DNA of 64,000 nt, taken from contig NZ_JAEUWU010000003.1 of NCBI RefSeq assembly GCF_019754945.1, positions 124,001 to 188,000 of the forward strand, written 5' to 3'. The stretch comes from Corynebacterium pseudokroppenstedtii. Its GTDB lineage: Bacteria; Actinomycetota; Actinomycetes; Mycobacteriales; Mycobacteriaceae. The notes beneath the pieces are model-generated. The model did not search any database. It had not been told where the DNA came from and saw only the letters and a program-made list of their open reading frames with translations. This document shows positions 8,304-20,573 of the stretch, piece after piece (within the stretch, counting starts at the first letter, position 1; each line of letters begins with the position of its first letter). The translations under genes were made by a program, and so were the position numbers.

Positions 8304-9272
8304 TTACTCGAAGAGGTTGGTGACGGATCCGTTTTCGAAGATCTCGTGAATGGTCTTCGCCAGCAGCGGGGCAATCGACAGGACCGTGAGGTTGTCCCAG
8401 TGATCCGTGTTTTGCGGCAGCGTATCGGTGGTAATCACTTCGCGCGCGCCACATTCGGACAGCCGCTCGCGCGCGGGATCCGAGAACACACCGTGGGTGG
8501 TGGCGATAATGACGTCATTCGCCCCAGCCTCACGCAGCACCTTGACAGCGCCTGCAATGGTTCCACCAGTATCGATCATGTCGTCGAGCAGCACACAGGT
8601 CCGTCCGGACACGTCACCGACAACGCGGTTGGACGTAATCTTGTTCGCGACGTCAATATCGCGGGTCTTATGGACGAAGGCGAGAGGTGCGTTACCCAAC
8701 TCCTGGGCCCACTTCTCGGCTACCTTCACACGACCGGCGTCGGGGGAGACAACAACGATGTTCGAGGTGTCGTAGTTGGACTTCACGTAATCCGTGAGGA
8801 TCGGCATGGCGTGCATGTGATCAACTGGGCCGTCGAAGAATCCCTGGATCTGGTCTGTGTGGAGGTCAACAGACACGATGCGGTCGGCCCCGGCAGACTT
8901 CAAAAGGTCTGCAACCAGGCGAGCAGAAATCGGCTCGCGGCCACGGTGCTTCTTATCCTGGCGGGCATAGGGGTAGAAGGGGAGAATTGCTGTGATGCGC
9001 TTTGCAGATCCGCGCTTAAGCGCGTCGATCATGATGAGCTGTTCCATCAGCCACTTGTTTAGCGGCTGTGGGTGGGACTGCAAGACGAAAGCATCGCAAC
9101 CGCGGACGGATTCCTCGAAGCGAACGAAGATCTCGCCATTGGCGAAGTCGCGGGCGGTGGTGGGGGTGAGCTCGATACCTAGTTCTTTGGCGACTTGCTC
9201 TCCCAGAGCGGGGTGGGCACGCCCAGAGAAGAGCATGAGGTTTTTCTGGTTTTCCGTCCAGTGTGAATTCAC
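8304..9272 (-). CDS. prsA: ribose-phosphate pyrophosphokinase
   Basis: Makes PRPP from ribose 5-phosphate and ATP for purine, pyrimidine, His, Trp and NAD synthesis and, in this order, for decaprenyl-phosphoryl-arabinose. Signatures: LFSGRAHPALGEQVA at the N-terminus, the ATP loop YARQDKKHRGREPIS, the metal/PRPP motif SVDLHTDQIQGFFD, PDAGRVKVAEKWA, and the PRPP loop VLLDDMIDTGGTI. The start is the GTG at 9272: AAAGG lies 6 nt upstream, while the upstream in-frame codon at 9305 has no such site and would add an atypical N-terminus. Length is then 322 aa, normal for class I PRS. It follows glmU on the same strand. Confidence 0.96.
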   Translation of the reverse strand: MNSHWTENQKNLMLFSGRAHPALGEQVAKELGIELTPTTARDFANGEIFVRFEESVRGCDAFVLQSHPQPLNKWLMEQLIMIDALKRGSAKRITAILPFYPYARQDKKHRGREPISARLVADLLKSAGADRIVSVDLHTDQIQGFFDGPVDHMHAMPILTDYVKSNYDTSNIVVVSPDAGRVKVAEKWAQELGNAPLAFVHKTRDIDVANKITSNRVVGDVSGRTCVLLDDMIDTGGTIAGAVKVLREAGANDVIIATTHGVFSDPARERLSECGAREVITTDTLPQNTDHWDNLTVLSIAPLLAKTIHEIFENGSVTNLFE

Positions 9273-9392
9273 GGTATGCCTTTCTGTGTTGACCACGGTG
9301 ATCACGTTTATCGGCAGTCAGAGTGGAAATCTGATCAACCCTGCAGGCGTGGGATAGTGGGACTCACCAACTATCCCCGGCACTAAGTGATA

Positions 9393-10907
9393 CTACGTCC
9401 TATCGGTCCGCGAGTTGTCGGATGGTGCCGAATTGTTGGGGGCTTTACCTGTGCTTTCGGGGGTACCGGCTGCCTCAGCCGCGCGCGCTGCTGCAGTTCC
9501 CGGGCGTTTCTTAGCCACCCACCCTTCGATAACCCGCTGCCGAGCACCGGGCACAACCAGCGCACCAGCGGGAATGTCGTCGGTAATCACCGTTCCAGCC
9601 CCGGAATAGGCACCATCGCCTACGGTCACAGGCGCAACAAAGGTGGTATCAGATCCTGTCCTGACGTGGGACCCGACGGTCGTGTGGTGCTTATTGACAC
9701 CGTCATAGTTTGCGAACACCGAGGAGCATCCGATATTCGAGTACTCGCCGATGGTGGCGTCGCCCACATACGTGAGGTGCGGAACCTTCGTACCACGGCC
9801 GATGGTGGCATTCTTGGTCTCGACGTAGGTCCCGATCTTTCCCTCGTCGCCCAAGTGAGTTCCGGGGCGCAGGTAGGAGAACGGCCCGACGTGGGCGCTG
9901 CTGCCAATGGTGGAATCGGAACCGTGCGAGCGAACAACCTGCGTTCCTGCACCAACGGTGACATTGGTGAGGGTGGTATCGGGCCCGATCTCTGCGTTGT
10001 CCTCAATGTGCGTTGTGCCGTGAAGCTGAGTCCCCGGATGAATGGTGACATCACGTCCGATCGTGACATCGACATCAATCCATGTGGATTCGGGATCGAT
10101 GATGGTGGCCCCATTGCGCATGTGCTTTTCACAAATGTGCCGGTTGAGCACCCGCCCGGCGGCGGCAAGCTGGACGCGATCATTCACACCGGCCAATTCC
10201 GCGGGATCATGCGCCATGTGCCCGCGGGCGATGAGCCCCTCGTTCCTGGCAATGCCAAGCACGTCGGTCAAGTACATCTCGCCTTGAGCGTTGTTGGTGT
10301 CCAACTTGCCCAATGAGTTGCGCAAGACGTCAGCATCGAACGCGAACACGCCAGTGTTCACTTCTTTGATTCGGCGCTGGTCCTCGGTAGCGTCTTTTTC
10401 CTCGACGATGGCGGTCACTTCGCCATCGGCATTGCGGATGATGCGCCCATAGCCCGTCGGTGTCGGCGCCTCCACGGTGAGCACGGTCACGGCTGCTGCC
10501 GGGGCATGAGTGTGAGCGTTGACCAGCGAATCGAGCGTGCTCGACGACAAAAGAGGAACGTCGGCATTCGTGACGACGACCGTCCCCGTGAAACCAGCCA
10601 ATTCATCGCTGTCCATGCCACACATGACGGCGTGGCCGGTGCCGTTCTGTTGCTCCTGATGAGCCAAGGCGACGCCAGACGTCGTCGAAGTTTCTTCTTG
10701 CCAGGCTTCAACAGCCTGCTCAACGAGCTCCTTCTGATGGCCGACGACCACGACGAGGTGGTCGGGGTTCAGCCCCTTCGCGGCATACAAAGAATGGGAG
10801 AGTAGTGAGCGCCCCCCAATCTGATGAAGCATTTTTGGGGTATCTGACTTCATTCGGGTGCCAGCCCCTGCGGCCAAAACAATGACTGCAACTGGGGTAG
10901 TACTCAC
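9393..10907 (-). CDS. glmU: bifunctional GlcNAc-1-P uridyltransferase / GlcN-1-P acetyltransferase
   Basis: Carries out the last two steps to UDP-GlcNAc for peptidoglycan and mycothiol. The N-terminal pyrophosphorylase domain has LAAGAGTRMKSDTPKMLH and later NADVPLL. The C-terminal half is a left-handed beta-helix with hexapeptide repeats, including GTYVETKNATIG, NIGCSSVFANYDG and GAGTVITDDI, where acetyl-CoA binds. The Ala/Pro/Ser-rich tail is disordered. I prefer the GTG at 10907: GGGAG precedes it, and the ATG at 10919 overlaps that site and lacks its own. It sits just downstream of tRNA-Gln and upstream of prsA, the usual corynebacterial order. Confidence 0.96.
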   Translation of the reverse strand: MSTTPVAVIVLAAGAGTRMKSDTPKMLHQIGGRSLLSHSLYAAKGLNPDHLVVVVGHQKELVEQAVEAWQEETSTTSGVALAHQEQQNGTGHAVMCGMDSDELAGFTGTVVVTNADVPLLSSSTLDSLVNAHTHAPAAAVTVLTVEAPTPTGYGRIIRNADGEVTAIVEEKDATEDQRRIKEVNTGVFAFDADVLRNSLGKLDTNNAQGEMYLTDVLGIARNEGLIARGHMAHDPAELAGVNDRVQLAAAGRVLNRHICEKHMRNGATIIDPESTWIDVDVTIGRDVTIHPGTQLHGTTHIEDNAEIGPDTTLTNVTVGAGTQVVRSHGSDSTIGSSAHVGPFSYLRPGTHLGDEGKIGTYVETKNATIGRGTKVPHLTYVGDATIGEYSNIGCSSVFANYDGVNKHHTTVGSHVRTGSDTTFVAPVTVGDGAYSGAGTVITDDIPAGALVVPGARQRVIEGWVAKKRPGTAAARAAEAAGTPESTGKAPNNSAPSDNSRTDRT

Positions 10908-10960
10908 GGACTCTCCCATCGTTTATGAGTATTCGGGTGATAGATCCGATCATATAGTTG

Positions 10961-11035
10961 TGGCTCTCCCGCCAGGACTCGAACCTAGAACGGCTGGACC
11001 AAAACCAGCTGTGTTGCCTATTACACCACGGGAGA
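10961..11035 (-). tRNA. tRNA-Gln (UUG)
   Basis: A complete cloverleaf is read on the minus strand. The acceptor TCTCCCG pairs with CGGGAGA, followed by discriminator G and an encoded CCA. The anticodon stem GCTGG/CCAGC holds the loop TTTTGGT with anticodon TTG. The T arm is TTCTAGGTTCGAGTCCTGG-like with a normal GTTCGAGTC. It lies 54 bp upstream of glmU. Confidence 0.95.
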
Positions 11036-11281
11036 AAGCACAGGAGGACAATGTCCGTCGCTGCGGCGCCTTACTCTACCCGACGAGCTGCCCAAAGTGC
11101 CATTTCCCCTGAACAACACACTGACGAGCCCATGTTCCCCTCCGCGCAGCCCCGCGCTCAGGTGCGATTTAATTGCGATTATTGTGCAGCCATCGTTCCA
11201 GGTCCGCGCTTCGACTCCTCGTGTTCTACATTTTTCCGGCACTACGACAACGTGGGTGTACGTTCCAGATATCCTGAAGAT

Positions 11282-12127
11282 ATGACACGTCAACGTATGT
11301 CGGCAGCAGAACGTCGCTCCCAATTGATCGCTATGAGTAGGCCTGTCTTTGCTGAAAAAGGCATTGAAGGTACCAGCGTCGAAGAGCTCGCTGCGCGCGC
11401 CGGCGTGTCCAAGCCCGTCATTTATGAACATTTTGGTGGGAAAGAGGGTCTCTACCAGGCAGTTATCGACGAAGATATGGTCGCCCTCGACCGCACTATC
11501 GACGAAGCACTCGTTCAGGGGCGGTCGCGTATCCGAATTGAACGGGCGGTCTACGCCGTCCTGGATTTCGCGGAGAAAAATGAGGAAGGTTTCCGGATCC
11601 TGGCTCGCGATGGAGCTGTTGTGGGGGCTGTCGGGAGATCGTCGCAGTCGAAGGCGGCATCGCATCATGGGAAGTCGGCGGAAGATCACTCGTCGGCTGA
11701 AGACGGTGTCCATTCCACTTTGCTCGGTCTTTCGGTGAATCGCGCCTCCCATATTCTTGCCGACGCTTTCAAGCGGAATGGTTTAGACGAGCGACTCGCG
11801 GAGCTCTATGCCCAGGGCATGATGGGGTGCGTCGCTATGGTGGCGCAGTGGTGGACCGTCAACTCGATGGGCGTCGGCAGTGACAAAGATGGAGCCGCAG
11901 AAAGCGGTAGCGATGGCGACGGCGATAACACACACGTGTTTCCCAAGGACGCAGTTGCTGCCCACATCGTGAACCTTATGTGGAATGGTCTTGCGGGAAT
12001 GGAGAAGGACCCGATTCTCCATGAGGACGTTGAGGGAGAAGCCGGTCAGCAAGGTGTCAGGCTTGGTGCAGGTAAGGATGCTGACCCGGCTGAGGTGTAC
12101 AGGCAACAGCAGCGGGACGCGGAGTAG
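11282..12127 (+). CDS. TetR family transcriptional regulator
   Basis: DNA-binding regulator. The N-terminal HTH is clear: RRSQLIAMSRPVFAEKGIEG, then TSVEELAARAGVSKPVIYEHF and GGKEGLYQAVI (residues about 10-65). The ligand domain carries two hydrophilic insertions, a Ser/His/Lys/Asp stretch near residues 115-145 and a Gly/Ser/Asp stretch near 196-218, unusual for the family. I use the ATG at 11282; the open frame extends upstream only through tRNA-Gln and is not coding there. It is followed by mfd after about 100 bp, the order seen in other corynebacteria. The effector and target genes are not evident. Confidence 0.88.
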   Translation: MTRQRMSAAERRSQLIAMSRPVFAEKGIEGTSVEELAARAGVSKPVIYEHFGGKEGLYQAVIDEDMVALDRTIDEALVQGRSRIRIERAVYAVLDFAEKNEEGFRILARDGAVVGAVGRSSQSKAASHHGKSAEDHSSAEDGVHSTLLGLSVNRASHILADAFKRNGLDERLAELYAQGMMGCVAMVAQWWTVNSMGVGSDKDGAAESGSDGDGDNTHVFPKDAVAAHIVNLMWNGLAGMEKDPILHEDVEGEAGQQGVRLGAGKDADPAEVYRQQQRDAE

Positions 12128-12223
12128 TCCAGTTCGTCCATCTCAGAGGGGCAGGCTTCGGACGAGACCGACGACTAGTATCCGCGACACTCCGCCGCAA
12201 GGCTCCCCATTACAATCAGCCTC

Positions 12224-15200
12224 ATGACGCACACCTCTGCCCAGACTCCCATGCCCTCATCCGATGCGTCCGCGTCCGACGCTGCTCGTGTGCCAGCACG
12301 CAAGCCCGAAGGGAAGGACGCGTCGGAAGGAATGGGATGGCCACCCTTGGCCGGGGTGGTGCAGTTGGCGCTGCAATCGCCGAAACTCCAAGGAGTCCTG
12401 GCCTCGGTAGGGGAGCCGCGGCTGCACATCTCAGCCATCGACGAGGCACGGTCGTGGGTGGCCAGGGCGATCGCCGAAAAATCCGTCGTCGTCATCGTGA
12501 CCGCGACCAGCCGCGAAGCCCAGGATCTCACCGCAGAATTGCGCGACATGATGGGCGATGCCGTCGCCATGTTCCCCGCCTGGGAGACGCTCCCGCATGA
12601 GCGTTTGTCTCCCGGTTCGGAAACAGTGGGTGCGCGGCTCAAGGTGCTTCGCCGCCTCGCACACCCCCATGACATCCCCGGTGAGCAGCCAATTCGTGTT
12701 GTCGTCGCCCCGGCGCGGTCGTTCATCCAGCCCATCATGAAGGGCTTGGGGGAGCGCGAACCGATCATCCTCGCGGAGGACACCGATGTCACGGGGATCG
12801 CCACTCGTTTAGCCGAGATGGGCTATCAGCACGTGGATCTCGTCGGCAAGAGAGGGGAATTCGCCGTTCGCGGTGGTGTGGTGGATATTTTCCCCTCCAC
12901 GGCCGAGCTCCCGGTGCGCGCCGAATTATGGGGTGATGAGATCTCCGATTTGCGCGCCTTTTCGGTGGGTGACCAGCGAACAATTGAGAATTTTGATCCC
13001 GGTGTTGTTCCCGTTTACCCGTGTCGTGAACTTCTTATTGACGACGCTGTCCGCGCCAGTGCTGAGAAAATGGCACGCACACACGCGTCGAATGCCACGC
13101 TGGCGGACGCGTTGACGAAGATCAGCGAAGGTGTCGCCGTTGAGGGGATGGAGTCTCTCATTCCTGTGCTTTTTGACGGCCCGATGGTGACGCTTCCTGA
13201 GGAAGCGGCCGCTGCGGACCCGTCAGCGACGACGACGGTGCTCGTGATGTCGCCGGAGAAAGTGCAGCGCCGGGCCGACGACTTGATTGCCACAGGTAAA
13301 GAGTTTGTCAAAGCCGGGTGGGAGGCCGCCGCGATGGGGGCGGAGTCGCCGATCGACACCGCCGCACTGGCGGAAGCCGAGGACGGCAATGATGATCTGA
13401 ACGTTGACCAGAGCGCGTATCGCTCGCTGGGCGCCATGGAGAAGACAGCGGAACACCACGGCTTGTCCTGGTGGACGTGCGCTCCCCCGGGGTTCTTGGG
13501 CAGTGCGGAGGCATCGTCCACCCTCGAATTGGATTTCTCCACCGGGCCTCAGCCCAAGGGGAAACCGGGCGACGTGGAGAAAGCGATGGCGGAGCTTCAC
13601 GACCACGTGGCGCACGGTGGCCGGCTCGTGTTTACGGCACTCACACCCGCCTCTGCGCAACGTATGAGCGGTCGTTTCCGTGAAGCCGGGATCGGCGTGA
13701 CGCCCGACGCGGATCCCCAGAATCCGCCCGCGCCGGGTAAAGCAACGGTCATTCGGGCAGTGCTGCACGGAGGCTTAGTTATCCCGCATGTCGATGACGC
13801 CCAACCAGCGGACGACGCCCAGCCGACGGACAGTGACGAGGCCACATCCTCGGCTGCGTCCCGCCCCTTGCTTGTCGTCGCTGAAACCGATTTCACCGGC
13901 AACCGCATCGCTGCTTATGGCGATGGGCGTCGTCGGCCACGGCGGAAGCGCAACCGCGTCGACCCGCTCTCGCTCAACCCGGGCGATCTCGTCGTCCACG
14001 AGACTCATGGCATCGGCCGATTCGTGAAAATGCAGGAGCGCACCGTTGGCAAGGGTGCTGATGCGACCCATCGGGAATACATGGTTCTGGAATATGCCCC
14101 GTCGAAGCGAGGCGGTGCAGCCGACCACCTCTATGTCCCCATGGACAGTCTGGATTTGCTCTCGCGGTATGTCGGCGGTGAAAACCCGTCGCTATCGAAA
14201 ATGGGCGGATCCGATTGGAAGAACACCAAGAAGAAAGCCCGCGCCGCAGTTCGCGATATAGCCGCCGACCTCGTGCAACTCTATGCCAAGCGTCAGGCCG
14301 CGCCGGGGTACGCGTTCTCGCCGGACACCCCGTGGCAGCGGGAGATGGAGGATAACTTCCCGTTCACGGAAACGGAAGACCAGTACAACGCCATTGAAGC
14401 GGTCAAAGAGGATATGGAGAAGCCCGTCCCCATGGACCGCGTGATCGTCGGCGACGTGGGATACGGCAAAACCGAGGTCGCCGTCCGTGCCGCATTCAAG
14501 GCGGTGCAGGATGGCAAACAAGTGGTCCTCCTTGTCCCCACGACGTTGCTGGCGCAGCAGCATTTCGCGACGTTCAGCGAGCGGATGGAAGGTTTCCCCA
14601 TTACGATCCGCCAGCTGTCCCGCTTCACCACGCCGAAGCAGGCCCGCGAAGTCCTGACCGGGCTGGCTGAGGGGCAGGTCGACATCGTAATTGGTACTCA
14701 CCGTCTGCTGCAGACTGGGGTGCAGTGGAAGAACTTGGGGCTCGTTATTGTCGACGAGGAGCAGCGTTTCGGTGTGGAGCACAAGGAGCACATCAAGGCG
14801 CTGCGGTCCCACGTTGACATGTTGACGATGTCCGCGACGCCTATTCCCCGCACGCTGGAGATGTCGATGGCGGGAATTCGCGATATGTCGACGATCCTCA
14901 CCCCTCCGGAAGATCGCCACCCCGTGTTGACCTATGTGGGTGTGCAAGAGGATAAGCAAATCGCGGCGGCTATTCGTCGGGAATTGTTGCGCGATGGCCA
15001 GGTGTTTTATGTGCACAACCGTGTGCGTTCGATTGAGCAGGTCGCGCAGCATATTCGTGAGCTTGTTCCGGAAGCGCGCGTGGTCGTAGCGCACGGCCAG
15101 ATGAATGAGGATCAGCTGGAGAACACCGTCGAAGGGTTCTGGGACCGCGAGTACGACGTGTTGGTCTGCACGACGATCGTCGAAACAGGATTGGATATTT

Positions 15201-16129
15201 CGAATGCCAACACGCTGATCGTCGAGAATGCTCACCACATGGGCTTGGCCCAGTTGCACCAGCTTCGTGGCCGCGTCGGCCGGTCGCGCGAACGCGGATA
15301 CGCCTATTTCTTGTACCCTCCGTCGCAAACATTGACCGAAACGTCCTACGACCGTTTATCGACGATTGCGCAGAACAATGATCTTGGCGCCGGGATGGCC
15401 GTCGCCATGAAAGATCTTGAAATGCGCGGTGCCGGCAATGTTTTGGGCGCTGAGCAGTCGGGTCACATCGCTGGTGTCGGCTTTGACCTCTATGTCCGCC
15501 TTGTTGGTGAAGCCGTCGAGGCATTCAAGGCGATGGCCGACGGCAAGCCGATCGATGGAAGCGATAAGGAAAACAAGGAAACGCGCATTGATATCAACGT
15601 CGATGCACATATTCCCACGAGTTATATCGCCTCTGAACGGCTACGTTTGGCCGCGTACCGGGACCTTGCCCAAGCGAAGAATGAAGAGGCGTTGCAGAAT
15701 GTCCGCGCGGAATTAGTGGACAGGTACGGCCAGCCGCCACAGGAAATTGACCGGCTGCTCGCCGTCGCCCGGTTACGCATGGTCTGCCGCGAATGTGGCG
15801 TGACCGATGTTGTGGCAACTGGCGCGAACAAGGCCGCTATTTCGTTTTCGCCGATTGAACTGCCCGATTCAGGGCGAGTGCGTTTGGGCCGGCTGTACCC
15901 CGGCGCGCAATACCGTGCCACAACCCATAATGTTGTGGTCCCAGCTCCCAAGAAAGGGCGGGGCATTCGGGCACAAGCCGTCAAAGATGAGGAATTGTTG
16001 CAGTGGTGTGCGGACGTGATGACGTCGCTGCTGGGTAAGCCGCGCCGGGAGGTTGCTTCTGGTGTGCAGCCGGACACTACTGGGGGCAAGAGTCACCAAA
16101 AGAATTCCACTAAAAGTAAGGTCCGTTAA
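12224..16129 (+). CDS. mfd: transcription-repair coupling factor
   Basis: ATP-dependent translocase that displaces stalled RNA polymerase and recruits UvrA. The 1301 aa contain the UvrB-homology N-terminal module ([15 protein letters not shown], then [14 protein letters not shown]), the RNA polymerase-interacting domain starting near residue 586 ([14 protein letters not shown]), Walker [12 protein letters not shown] (about 745), the DEEQ box [14 protein letters not shown] (about 843), motif [16 protein letters not shown] and motif [13 protein letters not shown]-terminal TRCF domain follows. An acidic insertion of about 25 residues sits near residue 525. The gene is probably co-transcribed with mazG, whose ATG lies 10 bp after the stop. 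Confidence 0.97.
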   Translation: MTHTSAQTPMPSSDASASDAARVPARKPEGKDASEGMGWPPLAGVVQLALQSPKLQGVLASVGEPRLHISAIDEARSWVARAIAEKSVVVIVTATSREAQDLTAELRDMMGDAVAMFPAWETLPHERLSPGSETVGARLKVLRRLAHPHDIPGEQPIRVVVAPARSFIQPIMKGLGEREPIILAEDTDVTGIATRLAEMGYQHVDLVGKRGEFAVRGGVVDIFPSTAELPVRAELWGDEISDLRAFSVGDQRTIENFDPGVVPVYPCRELLIDDAVRASAEKMARTHASNATLADALTKISEGVAVEGMESLIPVLFDGPMVTLPEEAAAADPSATTTVLVMSPEKVQRRADDLIATGKEFVKAGWEAAAMGAESPIDTAALAEAEDGNDDLNVDQSAYRSLGAMEKTAEHHGLSWWTCAPPGFLGSAEASSTLELDFSTGPQPKGKPGDVEKAMAELHDHVAHGGRLVFTALTPASAQRMSGRFREAGIGVTPDADPQNPPAPGKATVIRAVLHGGLVIPHVDDAQPADDAQPTDSDEATSSAASRPLLVVAETDFTGNRIAAYGDGRRRPRRKRNRVDPLSLNPGDLVVHETHGIGRFVKMQERTVGKGADATHREYMVLEYAPSKRGGAADHLYVPMDSLDLLSRYVGGENPSLSKMGGSDWKNTKKKARAAVRDIAADLVQLYAKRQAAPGYAFSPDTPWQREMEDNFPFTETEDQYNAIEAVKEDMEKPVPMDRVIVGDVGYGKTEVAVRAAFKAVQDGKQVVLLVPTTLLAQQHFATFSERMEGFPITIRQLSRFTTPKQAREVLTGLAEGQVDIVIGTHRLLQTGVQWKNLGLVIVDEEQRFGVEHKEHIKALRSHVDMLTMSATPIPRTLEMSMAGIRDMSTILTPPEDRHPVLTYVGVQEDKQIAAAIRRELLRDGQVFYVHNRVRSIEQVAQHIRELVPEARVVVAHGQMNEDQLENTVEGFWDREYDVLVCTTIVETGLDISNANTLIVENAHHMGLAQLHQLRGRVGRSRERGYAYFLYPPSQTLTETSYDRLSTIAQNNDLGAGMAVAMKDLEMRGAGNVLGAEQSGHIAGVGFDLYVRLVGEAVEAFKAMADGKPIDGSDKENKETRIDINVDAHIPTSYIASERLRLAAYRDLAQAKNEEALQNVRAELVDRYGQPPQEIDRLLAVARLRMVCRECGVTDVVATGANKAAISFSPIELPDSGRVRLGRLYPGAQYRATTHNVVVPAPKKGRGIRAQAVKDEELLQWCADVMTSLLGKPRREVASGVQPDTTGGKSHQKNSTKSKVR

Positions 16130-16138
16130 TATATAGCC

Positions 16139-17236
16139 ATGTCTGTCATTGTCCTCGATCCCCGTTTTCCCGGCATGCTGCCCGTCGACGCTGTGTCTCT
16201 GGTGGGCAATGACGTGTGCTACACCGAAGAAGTCCCAGTCCGCATCCGTTGGGTGATTGCCGATCTAGGCGGCCATGTGGTGGATGATACCGACACTTTG
16301 ATCACCACCGATCCCTATAACGAATGGGTGCGCGAGAGGCTCCACAGTGGTGATCAGCTGTTAGTAGCGCCCTCCTTGTATTTCCAACGACGGCCAGACC
16401 GCGCTCTGGCGTCGGGCTCGCAGAATAATGCGCTGAGCTCTGGTGCTTCAGGCGAGCTTGAGGGGATGGATGCGGAGAATCCGCCGAAGTATCCAGATTA
16501 TGACTTCGCGTTGAAAGCAATTCCGCAGTTGACGGATGGTGCGGAGGCGTCGGAAGAAGCGTATGCAGAGGATTCGTCGGCTGGGGAGTCCAATTACCCC
16601 TCTGAGCAGCGCAATGGGGGAGTCCAGGATGGCGCAGGGAGTGCCGGCGCTGGCGTGATTCACGGGACCGCTGTCGTTGGTGATAGTGCCGATACCGAAA
16701 ACGCTGACGACGAAAACACTGGTGGCGTCGACGAAACCACCGAATCGGGTGGCGCTTCCAGTCCGAGCCAGAGCGAGATCCCCGAGGCTGTTCTCAATGA
16801 GATCGAAGAGGCCATTGCGGTGATGTCGCGTGCGTTGCGCCAAGGGGAGTGGGAGCAGAGCCAAAGCCACCAGTCTCTGCTTGCCTATCTGCGTGAGGAA
16901 GTTGAGGAGTTAGCTCAGTCCATCGATACGTGGCAGGCCGGGGATCTGGCGTCGGAAAAGCGGCTGTGCGATGAGCTGTCGGATATTTTCTTGCAGGTTC
17001 TGTTCCATGCGGAGATAGCTAACCGACGCGGCGCTTTCGATATTGGGCACGTCGCGGCGTCGTTTGTTCATAAGATGTGGACGCGCGCTCCCTATCTGTT
17101 CGAGGAGACCGAGCGTCCAGTTGGCCTGGATGAGCAGAATCGTTTGTGGGAGGAAGGGAAACGACGTGAGCAGTCGGCTGCCAACGAATCGTGGTCGGCT
17201 CCGGCTTCTCACGGGGACCCCGGTTCGTCGTTGTAA
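16139..17236 (+). CDS. mazG: MazG-family NTP pyrophosphohydrolase
   Basis: House-cleaning hydrolase that removes damaged or non-canonical NTPs. The MazG core is in the C-terminal half: GEWEQSQSHQSLLAYL leads into REEVEEL (about residue 250) and then DELSDIFLQVLFH (about 277), which gives the EExxE/ExxD metal-binding set. The first 80 or so residues (LDPRFPGMLPVDAV, YTEEVPVRI) match the N-terminal domain found only in actinobacterial MazG. Between them is an acidic, low-complexity linker of about 120 residues (95-218), longer than I expect; total length 365. It is tightly linked to mfd and followed 39 bp later by a lytic transglycosylase gene. Confidence 0.9.
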   Translation: MSVIVLDPRFPGMLPVDAVSLVGNDVCYTEEVPVRIRWVIADLGGHVVDDTDTLITTDPYNEWVRERLHSGDQLLVAPSLYFQRRPDRALASGSQNNALSSGASGELEGMDAENPPKYPDYDFALKAIPQLTDGAEASEEAYAEDSSAGESNYPSEQRNGGVQDGAGSAGAGVIHGTAVVGDSADTENADDENTGGVDETTESGGASSPSQSEIPEAVLNEIEEAIAVMSRALRQGEWEQSQSHQSLLAYLREEVEELAQSIDTWQAGDLASEKRLCDELSDIFLQVLFHAEIANRRGAFDIGHVAASFVHKMWTRAPYLFEETERPVGLDEQNRLWEEGKRREQSAANESWSAPASHGDPGSSL

Positions 17237-17275
17237 CGCCGTCATCTCACCGAATCGGAGTCTGTGTTCTGGGTT

Positions 17276-18046
17276 ATGAAATCTGCACGTACCCTCATTG
17301 CTGTTTTCGCGGTGTTGGCGCTGGTCATCGTCGCTATTGGTTGGTTGGTATCCCACGTCCATACCGATAGTTCGTCGATGCGGAAGCCGATTCCGTCGGA
17401 CGTTCCGCCGCCGAATGGAGTTGCGGCTCCGGCAGTCGATACGTCCAAACACACGCGCACGTCGGAAGAGTTTCGGACCTGGGCGGAGCCGATATCGAAG
17501 AAAACCGGCATTTCTGTTGAAGCCTTGAGCGCTTATGCGAATGCGAATGTGGTGGCCCGTCATTCGAAACCGGGGTGTCATCTGGATTGGACGACCCTCG
17601 CGGGTTTGGGATGGGTAGAAACTCGCCACGGCACCTATAACGGACATCATTTTGATTCGGTGTCGATTGATTCCAATGGCGATGTGAAGCCGCATATCCG
17701 TGGCGTTCAGCTGGACGGTTCTCCCGGGTTGGAGAACCTGCCCGATACCGACAATGGCGAACTGGACGGCGATAAAGAAAAGGACCGGGCGATGGGCCCC
17801 TTGCAGTTCATTCCGCAGTCGTGGGAGAAGTATGGGGTTGATGCCAATGCGGATGGGAAAGCGGATCCCGACAATATTGATGATGCTGCAGTCGCGGCAG
17901 TGAATCTTTTGTGCGATTTTGATCGTGACTTATCGACGGCGGACGGCTGGAAATCGGCTGTGCGCTCGTACAATAATTCGGCGCAGTATGTGGAGGATGT
18001 GCGGCGAGCTGCTGCCAATTATTCGCTCCAGCAGAAGCCGGCATAA
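17276..18046 (+). CDS. membrane-anchored lytic transglycosylase-like protein
   Basis: Predicted peptidoglycan-cleaving enzyme. A single N-terminal hydrophobic segment (LIAVFAVLALVIVAIGWLV) acts as signal anchor or signal peptide, followed by a Pro/Ser linker. The catalytic region shows LAGLGWVETRHGTY with the candidate catalytic Glu, then DRAMGPLQFIPQSWEKYG and AVRSYNNSAQYVEDV, the pattern of MltB/SLT-like lytic transglycosylases. A DANADGKADPDNIDDAA stretch may bind calcium. I use the ATG at 17276; the GTG at 17264 is also in frame but its upstream GGAG is too close. Homologues sit between mazG and eno in corynebacteria. Confidence 0.85.
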   Translation: MKSARTLIAVFAVLALVIVAIGWLVSHVHTDSSSMRKPIPSDVPPPNGVAAPAVDTSKHTRTSEEFRTWAEPISKKTGISVEALSAYANANVVARHSKPGCHLDWTTLAGLGWVETRHGTYNGHHFDSVSIDSNGDVKPHIRGVQLDGSPGLENLPDTDNGELDGDKEKDRAMGPLQFIPQSWEKYGVDANADGKADPDNIDDAAVAAVNLLCDFDRDLSTADGWKSAVRSYNNSAQYVEDVRRAAANYSLQQKPA

Positions 18047-19695
<1,649 letters not shown>

Positions 19696-19706
19696 GATCA
19701 CAGCCT

Positions 19707-20510
19707 ATGGCACGTTCACCTGAATCAGGATCGCCGGCAGGATCGGATTCTCTCGCAGCAGGGGGAGAGCGCGATCACGTCGATAGCGCTACTGCTGCGT
19801 CAACGGCTGCCGACCATCGCATGAATGGCCAGCAGGCCGGCAAACCTGATGAGGGTGTCACTGTGTCCGATTTCGACGCTGGTGTTGAGTCGGATACCGC
19901 GTCGGAACGTAAGGGCACGTTGCCTAAGCCGATGCGCCAGTCGCGTCGGCGTCGTGCGCAACGCCGATTGCGGGAATTCCGCTTCGGCGGGAGCCGTAAA
20001 CAGTGGGTGTTGACTGTTCCGAGTCAACAGTCCGCGGTGCGGCTGATTATTTTGGCCTGTCTTGTGGTGGCGATGACGATGACTATTGCCCCGCCACTGA
20101 AGTCATACTTTCAGCAACGTAGTGAGTTGCAACAACTTCATATTGATATAGCTCACCAGGAAGAAGAGAAGGCTGAGCTGCAAAAACAGCTGGATTTGTA
20201 TAACGACGACGATTTCGTCAAAGAGCAGGCTCGGCTGCGACTAGGCATGGTCGAGCGGGGGGAGACCTCCTGGCGGATTATTGATCCTTCGATTACGACG
20301 GGCACCCCGGAGGAATCGGATTCGAAGAAAGACGAACAGCAGGATCCCTGGTACACGCAGTTGTGGAGCTCGGTCCGCGAAAAGCCGTCGGATAAAGAGC
20401 AGCACGAGGATGAAGCACCATCATTGGGCGTGCCGACGGTGAATGATCCGGATCCGAACCGTCAAGCGCCGGCACCGGCGAACGGGAATCAGGTTCAGCC
20501 CGGCAATTAG
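19707..20510 (+). CDS. FtsB/DivIC-family septum formation initiator
   Basis: Bitopic divisome protein expected to pair with FtsL and FtsQ. The 267 aa start with a long hydrophilic, Ser/Asp/Ala-rich cytoplasmic region that becomes strongly basic (SRRRRAQRRLREFRFGGSRK) just before one membrane segment (about residues 110-130, LIILACLVVAMTMTIA). A coiled coil follows (QQRSELQQLHIDIAHQEEEKAELQKQLDLY), then the DivIC signature DDFVKEQARLRLGMVERGE. The C-terminal tail is Pro/Asp-rich. It lies between eno and the DUF501-Ppx gene, the actinobacterial arrangement in which this family was recognised. Confidence 0.9.
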   Translation: MARSPESGSPAGSDSLAAGGERDHVDSATAASTAADHRMNGQQAGKPDEGVTVSDFDAGVESDTASERKGTLPKPMRQSRRRRAQRRLREFRFGGSRKQWVLTVPSQQSAVRLIILACLVVAMTMTIAPPLKSYFQQRSELQQLHIDIAHQEEEKAELQKQLDLYNDDDFVKEQARLRLGMVERGETSWRIIDPSITTGTPEESDSKKDEQQDPWYTQLWSSVREKPSDKEQHEDEAPSLGVPTVNDPDPNRQAPAPANGNQVQPGN

Positions 20511-20573
20511 GTCCGGCCGAGGAATTCGTTTCGGCCTGGGGATTAGGTCCGGCCTGGGGGAGAATTAAAATAA

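Noticed and set aside
14192..15328. 378-codon minus-strand frame inside mfd
   Set aside because: It is antisense to the helicase motifs of Mfd and has no protein-like features; long antisense frames are expected at this base composition.
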